Shown piece by piece: positions 49,968 through 59,394 of a DNA stretch of 64,000 nt (position 1 is its first letter; every line of letters begins with the position of its first letter). Made by a program: the position numbers and the translations under genes. This DNA comes from Actinoplanes sp040639655 (GTDB taxonomy: Bacteria > Actinomycetota > Actinomycetes > Mycobacteriales > Micromonosporaceae). The notes under the pieces were generated by a model, which made no database searches, was not told where the DNA came from, and saw only the letters and a list, made by a program, of their open reading frames with translations. Where the stretch lies: positions 538,168 through 602,167 of the forward strand of contig NZ_JBFAAI010000002.1 of NCBI RefSeq assembly GCF_040639655.1, in the 5' to 3' direction.

Positions 49968-51602
49968 ATGAGTCACGACGACGTGGCGCCAACCCGGCGC
50001 CGTTCGCTCAGGGCCCTCGGCACGGCGGCCATCGCCACCGTGCTGACCGTCGCCCCGGCGACCGCCGCCACCGCCGGTGGTGGCCACGGCCACGGCCATG
50101 GCGACCGGTGTGCCAAGCAGACCAACGACACCTACGCCGAAGTTCTCAAGTGCGTGTCGCTGGACGACGTAATGGGGCACCTGAAGAACCTGCAGCGGAT
50201 CGCCGACCGGAACAACGATTCCTACTACCCGGGCAGCCGCGCGGCCGGCACGAAGGGATACGCGGACAGCGTCAAGTACGTGTCCGGGCTCCTCCGCAAG
50301 GCCGGCTACAAGGTCACCCTGGACCCGTTCGAGTTCCAGTTCGTCTTCCCGGCGGTCCTGAACCAGATCACCCCGGCCGCCGCGTCGTACGAGACGGGAG
50401 CCTTCACCAACAGCGCCCCCGGCGACGTGACCGGCAAGGTCGTCCCGGTGGACGTCAACCTGACCGGTGACCGGGCCAGCACGAGTGGCTGCGAGGCCGA
50501 GGACTTCACCGGCCTGGACTTCAGCGGTACGGCCGACATCGCCCTCGTCCAGCGCGGCAGCTGTGACTTCGTGATCAAGGCACGCAACGCCCAGACGGCC
50601 GGCGCCGAAGCCGTGGTGATCTTCAACCAGGGCAACGACCCGACCCGCGAGGACCTGATCGTCGGCACCCTCGGCGACAACCCGGACGTCACGGTCCCGG
50701 TGGTCGGCGCCAGCTTCGCCACCGGCGCGGCCCTGGCCGCCGCCGGCTCGACCGCGCACGTGCGGATCCTGCCGTCGGAGACGCGGACCGACGTCAACGT
50801 GATCGCCGAACTGCCCGGCAAGAACAAGAACAACGTCGTGATGGCCGGGTCCCACCTGGACAGCGTGACCGCCGGTGCGGGCATCAACGACAACGGCTCC
50901 GGCTCCGCCGCGATCCTGGAGACGGCGCTGACGCTGGCGAAGACCAAGCCGCAGAACACCATCCGGTTCGCCTGGTGGGGTGCCGAGGAGGAGGGTCTGC
51001 TCGGTTCGGCGGCGTACGTCGCGGAGCTGCCGCAGGCGGAGAAGGACAAGATCGCGCTGTACCTGAACTACGACATGGTGGGCTCGCCGAACTACATCTT
51101 CCAGGTGTACGACGCGGACCAGTCGTCGTTCCCGGCGCCGGTCGTGGTGCCGGAAGGCTCCACCGCGATCGAGGACCTCTTCGAGTCGTACTACACCCAC
51201 AAGAAGCTGCCGTACGACGACGCCGAGTTCTCCGGCCGCAGCGACTACCAGGCGTTCATCGAGGCGGGCATCCCGTCCGGTGGCCTGTTCACCGGCGCCG
51301 AGGTCGTCAAGACCGAGCAGCAGGCGGCCATCTGGGGTGGCACCGCCGGCGAGTCGTTCGACCCGAACTACCACCAGGTCGGCGACGACATCACCAACCT
51401 GGACCTGAAGGCTCTCGAGGTGAACAGCGACCTGATCGCGTTCGCCCAGCTCACCTACGCCTTCTCGACCGAGTCGGTGAACGGTGTGAAGGGTAAGCCG
51501 GTTCCCGGCAAGCCGTTCAAGCTGCCCGCCCCGGCCGGTCCGCAGGGCACCTTCAACACCGGTGACGGTGGCGACGAGCACATCCACCACCCGGAGTCCT
51601 AG
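49968..51602 (+). CDS. Secreted M28 zinc aminopeptidase with PA domain
   Basis: A 544-residue exported peptidase. Residues 1-36 are a signal with TRRRSLRALG (possibly Tat). A His-rich GHGHGHG stretch follows. A PA insert lies at about 135-270 and the M28 catalytic part at about 275-490. Zinc ligands and catalytic residues are His296 (GSHLDSV), Asp308 (INDNGSGS), the EEE run at 340-342, Asp369 (NYDMVGS) and a His in YHQVGDD. This is the layout of the Streptomyces griseus-type leucine aminopeptidase with PA domain. It removes N-terminal residues from peptides outside the cell. A strong terminator follows. Confidence 0.92.
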   Translation: MSHDDVAPTRRRSLRALGTAAIATVLTVAPATAATAGGGHGHGHGDRCAKQTNDTYAEVLKCVSLDDVMGHLKNLQRIADRNNDSYYPGSRAAGTKGYADSVKYVSGLLRKAGYKVTLDPFEFQFVFPAVLNQITPAAASYETGAFTNSAPGDVTGKVVPVDVNLTGDRASTSGCEAEDFTGLDFSGTADIALVQRGSCDFVIKARNAQTAGAEAVVIFNQGNDPTREDLIVGTLGDNPDVTVPVVGASFATGAALAAAGSTAHVRILPSETRTDVNVIAELPGKNKNNVVMAGSHLDSVTAGAGINDNGSGSAAILETALTLAKTKPQNTIRFAWWGAEEEGLLGSAAYVAELPQAEKDKIALYLNYDMVGSPNYIFQVYDADQSSFPAPVVVPEGSTAIEDLFESYYTHKKLPYDDAEFSGRSDYQAFIEAGIPSGGLFTGAEVVKTEQQAAIWGGTAGESFDPNYHQVGDDITNLDLKALEVNSDLIAFAQLTYAFSTESVNGVKGKPVPGKPFKLPAPAGPQGTFNTGDGGDEHIHHPES

Positions 51603-51611
51603 GAACAGCGA

Positions 51612-51643
51612 GACGGCCCGTCCCCGGCTGGGGGCGGGCCGTC
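51612..51643. terminator. Bidirectional terminator hairpin
   Basis: GACGGCCCG-TCCCC and GGGG-GCGGGCCGTC pair across a GGCT loop between the convergent aminopeptidase and DivIVA genes. Confidence 0.85.
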
Positions 51644-51655
51644 GTCGTACCGGAA

Positions 51656-52360
51656 TCAGATGTCGCGTCCGCCCGGCTCGGGGGCCGCCGTCAGGTCCAT
51701 CAGCTGCTGCTGGACGTGGTTGGTCAGCGCCTCCTGGTAGCTGGTGGCGAGCTGGCCGAGCCGGTCGATCTCGTCGAGGGCACTGGCACGCTTCTCCACC
51801 AGGCTGTCCATCGCCTCGGTGTGGTTGCGCCGGGCGTCCGCCTCGATCGTCGCGGCCTTGATCTGGGCCTCGCTGACCAGCTGGTCGGACTTGTCCCGGG
51901 CGTTGCTGATCAGCGACTCGGACTCGCGCTGCGCGTCGCGCATGTGCTCGTCGGCGGTCCGCTGGGCCATCATCAGCACCCGCGAGTTGCGGTCGTCGTC
52001 GCCGGCCGACAGCGTCGGCATCGCACCCGACGGTGCCTGGGCGCGGGCGCGTTCCAGCTGCGACTGGACGTTGCGGGCGTTCTGCTCGGCCCGGGCCCGA
52101 GCCTCCTGCAGGCGCTCCAGCTGGGCGGCCAGGTCCGCGAACTCGTTGTTCAGGACCATGGTCGCGGCCGGGTTACCGCCGCCACCGCCCCCACCACGCT
52201 GGAGGGTGTCCTTGAGAGCGCCGTTCTCCTCCAGGAGACGGGTCAGCTCGGCTTCGACCTCGTCGAGGAAGGCGTCGACCTCCTCCTCGTCGTACCCGCG
52301 CTTCCCTATCGGCGGCTTCTTGAACGCCACGTTGTGAATGTCTGCTGGAGTGAGCGGCAT
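51656..52360 (-). CDS. DivIVA-domain polar-growth protein
   Basis: A 234-residue protein. The N-terminal DivIVA membrane-binding domain reads MPLTPADIHNVAFKKPPIGKRGYDEEEVDAFLDEVE, followed by a first coiled coil, a Gly-rich linker (GGGGGGG near residue 60) and a long second coiled coil at about 70-220. In actinomycetes DivIVA (Wag31) marks growing tips and recruits wall synthesis. It stands alone here, without the usual ftsZ-sepF neighbours, so it may be a paralogue. In Streptomyces, DivIVA is linked to CslA, a relative of which lies 30 kb away. Confidence 0.9.
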   Translation of the reverse strand: MPLTPADIHNVAFKKPPIGKRGYDEEEVDAFLDEVEAELTRLLEENGALKDTLQRGGGGGGGNPAATMVLNNEFADLAAQLERLQEARARAEQNARNVQSQLERARAQAPSGAMPTLSAGDDDRNSRVLMMAQRTADEHMRDAQRESESLISNARDKSDQLVSEAQIKAATIEADARRNHTEAMDSLVEKRASALDEIDRLGQLATSYQEALTNHVQQQLMDLTAAPEPGGRDI

Positions 52361-52589
52361 CGTGCTCCTCGGATTCCCTCTGTATGGGTCGTGCGGCCAG
52401 AAATCCTACGCAACGGCCCAGTGCCCCTGCCGTGGGCATGATCTAGCGGGCCTCCTACCCGCAAGAATCCGACCGAGACTACCGGCGCCCGGGGCGACGC
52501 GCACGTCCCCGCCGTCCGCATCACACCTATCCGCGGGTTCTTCCGTTCCCCGCACAGCGGGCCGGCCGGGCGCGTAGATTCTGCAAATC

Positions 52590-52874
52590 ATGAAGGCGCA
52601 ACGATGCGGCGTGGCGCTCCTGCTGGCGGTGTCCGGGCTGGTTCCGGTCACCGCGGCACCGGCCGTCGCCGCTCCCGGTGATGGCCGGCAGTTCAAACAG
52701 GGTTATAAGGACGGCTTCGACTCGGGCCTGGAGGCCGCCCGGGCCGATTGCGCCAAACCGGTCCGGGCACAGACCTTCGAGGTCACCGACTACGTCCGCG
52801 GTTACACCCTCGGCTTCGACCGGGGCTTCGACGCGGGCTGGCTGGAGTACTGCAAGCCCGCCGAGGAGGGCTAG
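52590..52874 (+). CDS. Small secreted protein with two GFD repeats (94 aa)
   Basis: A signal peptide at residues 1-28 (LLLAVSGLVPVTAAPAVAA) precedes a 66-residue mature protein. It holds two copies of the pattern YxxGFDxGxxAxxxxC: YKDGFDSGLEAARADC and YTLGFDRGFDAGWLEYC. The two Cys may form a disulphide. No family is recognised. The 3' end overlaps the convergent gene's stop by 4 bp. The 230 bp before it, up to the DivIVA start, hold no gene. Confidence 0.7.
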   Translation: MKAQRCGVALLLAVSGLVPVTAAPAVAAPGDGRQFKQGYKDGFDSGLEAARADCAKPVRAQTFEVTDYVRGYTLGFDRGFDAGWLEYCKPAEEG

Positions 52875-53218
52875 CTCCAGAAGACCGCGACGGCGGCGTT
52901 CACCACGGTGAGTGTGATGATGCCGATGAAGTGGCCCCGGTTGACCTCGTCGCGCTTACGCGGGATGAAGACCATGATGAAGATCAGCACGGCGATCAGC
53001 GCCTTGACGCCGAGCTTGATCGGGTCGGGCTCGTCGTCGCCGCCCCCGCGCAACGGCGCGGAGAGGGCGATGCCGCTCGCGAGCTGGATGATCGAGCCCC
53101 AGAGGACCGCCGGGTTGATCCGGATCTTCCCGGACAGGAGCTGGGTGACGGCGCCGCCGAGCAACAGGGCGAAACCGACCAGGTGAATGAGGAGAAGAAT
53201 CAGCCGCAGTGCTTCCAC
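52871..53218 (-). CDS. Small integral membrane protein (115 aa)
   Basis: Three or four hydrophobic segments (LRLILLLIHLVGFALLLGGAVTQLL; VLWGSIIQLASGIAL; VLIFIMVFI; IGIITLTVVNAAVAVFW). An opening His in HLVGFALLLGGA recalls CopD/SirB-like membrane proteins. No function can be given. Confidence 0.7.
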   Translation of the reverse strand: MEALRLILLLIHLVGFALLLGGAVTQLLSGKIRINPAVLWGSIIQLASGIALSAPLRGGGDDEPDPIKLGVKALIAVLIFIMVFIPRKRDEVNRGHFIGIITLTVVNAAVAVFWS

Positions 53219-53240
53219 GTCCGAAAGCTTGCCAGGACGA

Positions 53241-53948
53241 TCACGTACGGATCATCTCGGGGGTACGCCGCGCGATCAGCGGCTCGGCCAGGAACAGGAG
53301 CAGGGCGGCCGCCGACAGCAGTCCGCCGGCCAGCGCGGTGGCACGGGCACCGGACTCCTGCAGTACGGCGGCGCCGAGCAGCGAACCCGCCGCGATCCCG
53401 ATGTTGAAGGCCACCGAGTTGCCGGCCGAGGCCATCTCGGTGCCGCCCGGTGCCACCTCCATGACCCGGTTCTGCAGTGCCGGGGTGAGAGCGCCGATCG
53501 CGAACCCGGTGACGGCCAGCAGGACAGCGGTCACCGGACGGGAGGCGGCGGTCGCGTACATGGCCAGCAGCGAGACGGCGAGCACCGCGACCGACCCGGT
53601 GACGGCGCCACGCTGCCACCGGTCGCTGGCGTAACCGCCGGCGGCGATGCCCGCGAAGTCCGCGACTCCCCGCGCGAGCAGCAGCGGGGCCACCGCGGCG
53701 GCCGCGAAGCCGGTCACCGCCGTCAACAGGATCTCGGTGTACGTGAAAGCGGCGTACAACCCGGCCACCGACAGCGTGGTGACGGTGGCCAGAACGGCGT
53801 ACCCGGTGATCAGGAGACCTGCCGCCGGGGCGGAGACGCCCAGGTCTCCGGCGATGAGCGTCAGAATGCCGATGGGCATCGTCTCGGTGGCCACATAGCA
53901 GAACGCCGCCGCGGCGAGTGCCAGCAACGGCACCATCCGGCTCCCCAT
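53241..53948 (-). pseudogene. MFS transporter with TM3-TM6 deleted in frame
   Basis: The 235-residue frame begins like a DHA1 transporter (AAAAFCYVATETMPIGILTLIAGDLGVS, TM1-2) but passes at about residue 61 (VTTL to SVAGLYAAFTYTEILLTAVTGF) directly to what is normally TM7. The motif-A loop, TM3 to TM6 and the central loop are missing, about 145 residues compared with the usual 390. The rest to TM12 is intact. Because the frame is kept the protein may still be made, but it cannot form the normal two-bundle transporter. Confidence 0.75.
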
Positions 53949-54084
53949 GGCGCCACGATATCGACCATCGCCTCCGTCTCGCCGACCTCACCACCCGGCC
54001 GGCAGTCATGATCGCGGCCGCTGAGCTCGCCTCCGGCAGCACGACGGTCCCGGCGGCTGCTCCGCCGATGACTAGGATGGAGGG

Positions 54085-54645
54085 GTGAGCGCTGAGTCGT
54101 TCGGCAGGCATCTTCCCGCGGTCGTAACGCTCGATGATCTTGCCGCCATGAATGCCGCCGATCCGCATGGCCATCGGTTCGAGTTGAGCCCTGAGGCAGC
54201 GCTGACCGTCGTGCCGCCGCCCGACTCCGAACATGCCGCGATCGCCAGCCGGCTGCTGGTCTGGCTGGCATTGGCCGGGTGGCCGGCTGAGCAGCTTCTG
54301 CAAGCGGTCGGCATCAGGCTCCGAGGGCCTGCCGGGGACGGCGGCCGGATTCCGGACCTCACGGTCTGGTCGACACCGCAGGGGCGCGGCGTCTGGCTGC
54401 CGATCGCCGACCTCCTGCTCGCCGTCGAGATCATCTCTCCGGGTTCCGCCGCCACCGACCGCACCGTGAAGACGGAGGAGTACGCCGCGGCGGGCATCCC
54501 CCGGTACTGGCTGGTCGAACGAGACGTCGCGCAGACCGTGACACTGCACTCCCTAGGCTCCGACGGCTCCTACGAAGTCACCGCGAAGATGCCCCTGGCC
54601 TGGCTTCTGCAGACCACACCGGCGGATCATCAGCTCGCCGCCTGA
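54085..54645 (+). CDS. Uma2-family (DUF820) PD-(D/E)XK nuclease-like protein
   Basis: A 186-residue protein of the Uma2 family. Core residues are RIPDLTVW (Asp) near 96 and LAVEIISPGSAATDRTVKTEEYAAAGIPRYWLVE (Glu and Lys) near 115-145. Family members are common as multiple copies in actinomycetes and cyanobacteria; their role is not established. It starts at a GTG after GGATGGAGG. Confidence 0.87.
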   Translation: MSAESFGRHLPAVVTLDDLAAMNAADPHGHRFELSPEAALTVVPPPDSEHAAIASRLLVWLALAGWPAEQLLQAVGIRLRGPAGDGGRIPDLTVWSTPQGRGVWLPIADLLLAVEIISPGSAATDRTVKTEEYAAAGIPRYWLVERDVAQTVTLHSLGSDGSYEVTAKMPLAWLLQTTPADHQLAA

Positions 54646-54651
54646 CCGCCG

Positions 54652-55491
54652 TCACGCCGTGGGCAGCAGGAGCGTCTTGCCGGGCAAGTGACCCGCCTCG
54701 GCCTCGGCGTGGACGGCGGCCAGGCCGGTCAGAGGGCGGCGGGCGGCAATGTCGATGCGGATCGTGCCGGCGGCGACCAGCGCGAGCATGGCCGCGAGGT
54801 CCGCGGTGTCGTTGCGGACGATGAAGTGCACGCTTCCGGGCGGGAGCTGATCGGCCGGGGTGGTCGCGGAGACCAGGATGCCGCCGGGGCGGAGCAGGGC
54901 CGCGTGTTCCGGGGCGGCCGGGACCAGGTGGATCAGCGCGTCGACCGGTTCCAGGCGCGCACCGGTGACGGCGCCGGCCGCGAGAACCCGGTGGGCTCCC
55001 GCCTCCCGGGCAGCCGTCAGATTGCGCGGAGTGGCGACGGCGACGACGTGCGCGCCCGCGTGTCGTGCGAGCTGGACGGCGTAGCGGCCGATCGCGCCGA
55101 CGCCGTTGATCAGCACTCGATGACCGGCGGTGACCTTCGCGTGCTCGAAGACGGCCTGCCAGGCGGTGAGACCGGCGATCGGCAGGGCCGCCGCGTCCTC
55201 CAGCGCGACCGTGTCCGGCACCGGGACCAGCAGGTCCGCGGGGGCCACGGCGTAGTCGGCGGCGGCTCCCCCGTCGAGGCGCGCGACCACCCGGCGGCCG
55301 GTCCGGTCACCGTCGGCGACGGTTCCGGCGACGTCGAGGCCCATCGTGTACGGCAGGGCGAGCGGCACGATCGACCGCAGCAGCCCCTGGCGCAACCCGG
55401 CTTCGGACGGGTTGAACGTCGTGGCGGCGACCCGGAGCAGTACCTCGCCGGGTCCCGGGACGGGCCGGGGGATCCGGTCGAGGCGGATCAC
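54652..55491 (-). pseudogene. Zinc-type alcohol dehydrogenase/quinone oxidoreductase lacking its N-terminus
   Basis: The frame matches MDR-family NADPH:quinone oxidoreductases from RLDRIPRPVPGPGEVLLRVAATTFNP to the end, with the nucleotide-binding VLINGVGAIGRYAVQLARHAGA near residue 137. But the first strand of the family (about 13-15 residues, usually MRA...GGPEV) is absent. The first usable start is a GTG at 55491, directly against the truncated AraC gene facing the other way. A protein of 279 residues could be made, but its promoter and start region look lost. Confidence 0.75.
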
Positions 55492-55506
55492 GCGCTGCTC
55501 GACACG

Positions 55507-55890
55507 ATGCTCGTGCACCTGCTGCGTACCTGCCTGACCGGCGACCATCCGGCCGGCTGGGCCGCGGCGCTGGCCGACCCGGTGACCGGCGCGGCGCTGC
55601 GGGCCATGCATCGCGAACCGGGCCGGGACTGGACGGTCGCCGCCCTGGCCGCCGAGGGCGGGCTGTCCCGGGCGCCGTTCGCCCGCCGGTTCACCGGCCT
55701 GCTCGGGCGACCGCCGATGACCTATCTGACCTGGTGGCGGATGACCGTGGCGGCGGGGCTGCTGCGAAGCACCGACCTGACCGTCGGCGGGGTCGCCACG
55801 CGGGTCGGATACGGGTCCGAGTTCGCGTTCGCGACGGCCTTCAAGCGCCGTTTCGGGGTGTCGCCGGGCCGGTACCGGGTCAGCGGCTGA
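55507..55890 (+). pseudogene. AraC-family regulator reduced to its DNA-binding half
   Basis: Only about 127 codons remain from the ATG at 55507: the end of the AraC_binding/cupin_6 region (LLDTMLVHLLRTCLTGDHPAGW) and the complete double HTH (WTVAALAAEGGLSRAPFARRFTGLLG; VGGVATRVGYGSEFAFATAFKRRFGVSPGRYR). The usual 170-190-residue sensor domain is missing. It faces away from the truncated dehydrogenase, as the parent pair would have done. Confidence 0.78.
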
Positions 55891-56026
55891 TGGAGGAGCC
55901 GGAACTCGCCGGCCTCCAGCCGTGCCGCAGGTCGGCGGTCAAGGTAAGCCGGGCCAGCGCCTCATCGCGATCCATGCCGCGGCCGCATCGGAGATCCCCC
56001 GACATTCCTTCGCGGACACGTACGCC

Positions 56027-56902
56027 TCAGGAGGCGGGGGCGTCGTAGCGGTCGCGGATGAAGCCGCCGAGACGGGCGGCGAAAAGCTCCAAAGTCCCGG
56101 CGGCGGCGTGGCGGGTGTCCCAGACCGCACGGAGCCGGATGGAGAGCCGGCCGCCGCCGGTCTCGACGGCGAGTGGCCGCAAGCCGAACCGGGGGTCGTC
56201 GGAGGCGACGGCGATGCCACGGCCGGCGGCGGCGAGCGCCTGCGCCACGGTTCCGTTGGCGGCCTCGACGACCGACGTGTACGGCTCGCCGGCCGATGCC
56301 GTGTCGATCGCCTGCCGCGCGGTGAACGTGGCGGGCAACAGGATCAGCGGTTCGTTCCTCAGCTCGGTCAGAGCCACGGCCGCCCGCTCCGCCCACCGAT
56401 GCCCCGAGGGCACGTAGGCCCACACCGGCAGCACCGCGAGCGGAACCTGACGAAACGGTGGCGCGGCCCGGATCGTCCCGACCGCCAGATCGGCGCTGCG
56501 CAGCACCTCTCCGGGCGAGAGACCGTCGGCGCTCAGGACATCGATGATCGGGTCGTCCGGCGCGAGCGTCGCGATGAACGGGGCGATCACGTCGGTCAGC
56601 GTCACGGTCGGCGCCCCGATGGTCAGCCTCTCCAGCCGGCCGTTGGCGTGGAAGGCCGCCGCCACCCGCAACGCGTCCGCGCGCTGCAACAGGTCACGGG
56701 CCTGCGGAAGGAGCGCCCGCCCGGTCGTCGACAGTTCCAGCCGGGTGGTGGAGCGGTCGAACAGCGGCACGCCGAGGTCCCGTTCCAGCTGGCGCAGCTG
56801 CCGGGACAGTCCGGGCTGGGTCAGGTGCAGCCGGGTCGCCGCGCCACTGACGGTTCCGGTCTCGGCGGTCGCCACGAAGTAGCGGAGATGCCGCAGCTCC
56901 AT
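56027..56902 (-). CDS. LysR-family transcriptional regulator
   Basis: A 291-residue LTTR. The HTH is at residues 1-60 (LRHLRYFVATAETGTVSGAATRLHLTQPGLSRQLRQLERDLG), with a two-lobed effector domain from about 90. It diverges from the succinate-semialdehyde dehydrogenase gene, its likely target, with ATGCC-N5-GGCAT between them. Start ATG follows GGGGAGG. Confidence 0.92.
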   Translation of the reverse strand: MELRHLRYFVATAETGTVSGAATRLHLTQPGLSRQLRQLERDLGVPLFDRSTTRLELSTTGRALLPQARDLLQRADALRVAAAFHANGRLERLTIGAPTVTLTDVIAPFIATLAPDDPIIDVLSADGLSPGEVLRSADLAVGTIRAAPPFRQVPLAVLPVWAYVPSGHRWAERAAVALTELRNEPLILLPATFTARQAIDTASAGEPYTSVVEAANGTVAQALAAAGRGIAVASDDPRFGLRPLAVETGGGRLSIRLRAVWDTRHAAAGTLELFAARLGGFIRDRYDAPAS

Positions 56903-56904
56903 TC

Positions 56905-56919
56905 ATGCCTCCCCGGCAT
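56905..56919. promoter_or_regulatory. LysR-type binding site
   Basis: ATGCCTCCCCGGCAT is a palindrome containing the T-N11-A pattern typical of LysR sites. It overlaps the LysR ribosome-binding site, so autorepression is plausible. Confidence 0.6.
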
Positions 56920-56950
56920 AGTCAAGCTGCCACAACGGTAATGGACGGGC

Positions 56951-58435
56951 ATGGTCGCGGACCCGAGACTGAACCGTGTGAGCATCGAGCAACAGCGCGG
57001 ACCGGCCACCGGGCCCTCCGGCTCCCCGCCCTCCGCGGTCGTCGGCACCACCCCACCGGTCTTCGCCGTGATCGACCCGGCATCCCTCGAGGTGGTGGCG
57101 CACGTCGCGGATCAGGGTGCCGACGACGCCCGCGCCGCGGCCGACGCCGCCTGTTCCGCCTTCCGCTCCTGGTCCCGGACCGCACCCCGCCGGCGGTCGG
57201 AGATCCTGCACCGGGCGTACGAGCTGATGATCCGCGACCGGGATTCGCTGGCCGCGCTGATCAGCCGGGAGAACGGCAAGTCCCTGTCCGACGCGGCCGG
57301 CGAGGTGACGTACGCGGCCGAGTTCTTCCGCTGGTTCGCCGAGGAGGCGGTACGGCCCGGAGGCGACTTCGGGGAGTCACCGGCGGGCGGCACCCGTACC
57401 CTCGTCACCCATCGCCCTGTCGGTGTCGCCGCGCTGGTCACCCCGTGGAACTTCCCCGCCGCGATGATCACCCGCAAGATCGGTCCGGCACTCGCCGCCG
57501 GCTGCACCGCGGTCGTCAAACCGGCCGCCGAGACCCCGCTCACCGCACTCGCCGTCGCCCGCCTCCTCACCGAGGCCGGCCTGCCGGACGGGGTGATCAC
57601 CGTGGTGACCACCACCGACTCGTCCGGTGTCGTCGGCGCCTGGCTCGACGACGAGCGGATCCGCAAGATCTCCTTCACCGGCAGTACGGCGGTCGGCCGG
57701 CTGCTGCTGCGGCACGCCGCCGACCGGGTCGTCAACGCGTCGATGGAACTCGGCGGCAACGCGCCCTTCATCGTCGCCGACGACGCCGATCTGGACGCGG
57801 CCGTCGCGGGGGCGATGATCGCCAAGTTCCGCAACGGCGGCCAGGCCTGCACCGCCGCGAACCGGTTCTACGTCCACTCCGCCGTCGCCGCCGCCTTCGT
57901 CGAGAGGTTCGGCGCCGCCGTGGAGCAGCTGACCGTCGGCCCGGCCGCCGGGGGTGCCGCCATCGGGCCGCTGATCAGCGAGGCCGCGCTGCGACGGGTC
58001 ACCCGGACCGTCGAGGAGGCCGTCGCGGCCGGCGCCCGGATCAGCCACCGGGCCGCCGATGCGGACGCGCCCGGCCACTTCTACCCACCGACCGTCCTCG
58101 TCGACGTCCCCGCCGGCGCGGCCATCCTCCAGGAGGAGATCTTCGGGCCGGTCGCGGCCATCACCACCTGGGACACCGAGGAGGAGTTGCTCGAACTCGT
58201 CAACGACAGCGAGTACGGGCTGGCGGCGTACGTCTTCTCCGGCGAACTGGGCCGTGCCCTGCGCCTCGGTGAGGCGATCGAAGCCGGCATGGTCGGCATC
58301 AACCGCGGCCTCGTCTCCGACCCGTCGGCACCGTTCGGCGGCGTCAAGCAGAGCGGCCTGGGGCGGGAGGGCGCCCGGGACGGTCTTCGCGAGTTCCAGG
58401 AGACCCGGTACCTGAGCGTGGACTGGCCCGCCTAG
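56951..58435 (+). CDS. gabD: NAD(P)-dependent succinate-semialdehyde dehydrogenase
   Basis: A 494-residue aldehyde dehydrogenase. PWNFPAAMITRKIGPALAAGCTAVVKPA near 165-191, catalytic Glu266 (MELGGNAPF) and nucleophile Cys300 (NGGQACTAANR) are all present. The C-terminal NRGLVSDPSAPFGGVKQSGLGREG is typical of the SSADH/GabD group, which oxidises succinate semialdehyde to succinate. The divergent LysR gene is its probable regulator. The start is not certain: the first 30 residues are poorly conserved and a GTG at 56981 is possible. Confidence 0.85.
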   Translation: MVADPRLNRVSIEQQRGPATGPSGSPPSAVVGTTPPVFAVIDPASLEVVAHVADQGADDARAAADAACSAFRSWSRTAPRRRSEILHRAYELMIRDRDSLAALISRENGKSLSDAAGEVTYAAEFFRWFAEEAVRPGGDFGESPAGGTRTLVTHRPVGVAALVTPWNFPAAMITRKIGPALAAGCTAVVKPAAETPLTALAVARLLTEAGLPDGVITVVTTTDSSGVVGAWLDDERIRKISFTGSTAVGRLLLRHAADRVVNASMELGGNAPFIVADDADLDAAVAGAMIAKFRNGGQACTAANRFYVHSAVAAAFVERFGAAVEQLTVGPAAGGAAIGPLISEAALRRVTRTVEEAVAAGARISHRAADADAPGHFYPPTVLVDVPAGAAILQEEIFGPVAAITTWDTEEELLELVNDSEYGLAAYVFSGELGRALRLGEAIEAGMVGINRGLVSDPSAPFGGVKQSGLGREGARDGLREFQETRYLSVDWPA

Positions 58436-58623
58436 TTCCGGCGCGGTCCCCCGCCGCCACCGGTCGGCCACGGTCGCCCACCATGGTCTCCCTGCCGCGG
58501 TTTCCCGCCGCAGCGGACCGGTCGTTCGTGACGCAGGTCGCCGCCGGGATGGTTGGCTTTGCGACCGTTCGGTCGGTTAGCGTCTACGCGGATCTCGGAC
58601 GGTTTCATCAGCGGGAGCACCAC

Positions 58624-59376
58624 ATGACGCGCTACGTGGCGATCGGCGACAGCTTCACCGAGGGCCTCGGGGACACCCTGCCCGACGGCACCGAGCGCGG
58701 CTGGGCGGATCTGGTCGCGGCCGGCCTCTCCGAGATAGCCGGCGGTCCGGTGGAGTATGCGAACCTCGCCATCCGGGGCCGCCTGCTCGAGCCGATCGTC
58801 AACGATCAGCTCGAGGCCGCCCTGGCGCTCTCCCCGCCTCCGACGCTGCTCACGTTCAACGGCGGCGGCAACGACATGCTGCGTCGTGGCGTCTCCCTGG
58901 ACCGTCTCATCCAGTTGACCGAGCACGCCGTCAAGCGCTGCGTCTCCAGCGGTGTCCGGCTCGTCGTGCTCAGCGGCGCCGATCCCTCCGACCACCTGCC
59001 GTTCGGCAGCACGTTCCGGCAGCGCGGTGAGATCCTCACCGCCGCCGTGGCCGACCTGCTGCCCCGCTACGACGTGACGTTCGTCGACTGCTTCCGCGAC
59101 GTCGAACTGCGCCGCCGGGTGTACTGGTCAGTCGACCGCCTGCACCTGAACGCGGCCGGTCACCGGCGGGTGGCCTCCCTGGTGCTGGGTGCCCTCGGCC
59201 ACCCGATGCCGCCGCACGCTCTGGACCCCGGCCCGGGGCCGGCTTTCCACCTGGTCAACGAGGCCCGCTACTACGGGCAGCACGTCCTCCCGTGGATCAA
59301 CCGGCGGCTGCGTGGCCGGTCCTCAGGCGACAACCGCCTCCCGAAGTTCGCCACATGGACTCCCATCACCGCCTGA
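58624..59376 (+). CDS. SGNH/GDSL-family hydrolase
   Basis: A 250-residue cytosolic esterase-like protein. Blocks are GDSFTEG (Ser at residue 9), LAIRGR (Gly block), NGGGNDML (Asn) and DRLHLNAAGH (Asp-His). It lacks a signal peptide. The ATG at 58624 begins MTRYVAIGDSF. It would hydrolyse an ester; the substrate is unknown. The 188-bp gap before it contains no gene. Confidence 0.9.
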   Translation: MTRYVAIGDSFTEGLGDTLPDGTERGWADLVAAGLSEIAGGPVEYANLAIRGRLLEPIVNDQLEAALALSPPPTLLTFNGGGNDMLRRGVSLDRLIQLTEHAVKRCVSSGVRLVVLSGADPSDHLPFGSTFRQRGEILTAAVADLLPRYDVTFVDCFRDVELRRRVYWSVDRLHLNAAGHRRVASLVLGALGHPMPPHALDPGPGPAFHLVNEARYYGQHVLPWINRRLRGRSSGDNRLPKFATWTPITA

Positions 59377-59394
59377 GACCCACCCCGGCCGGCC

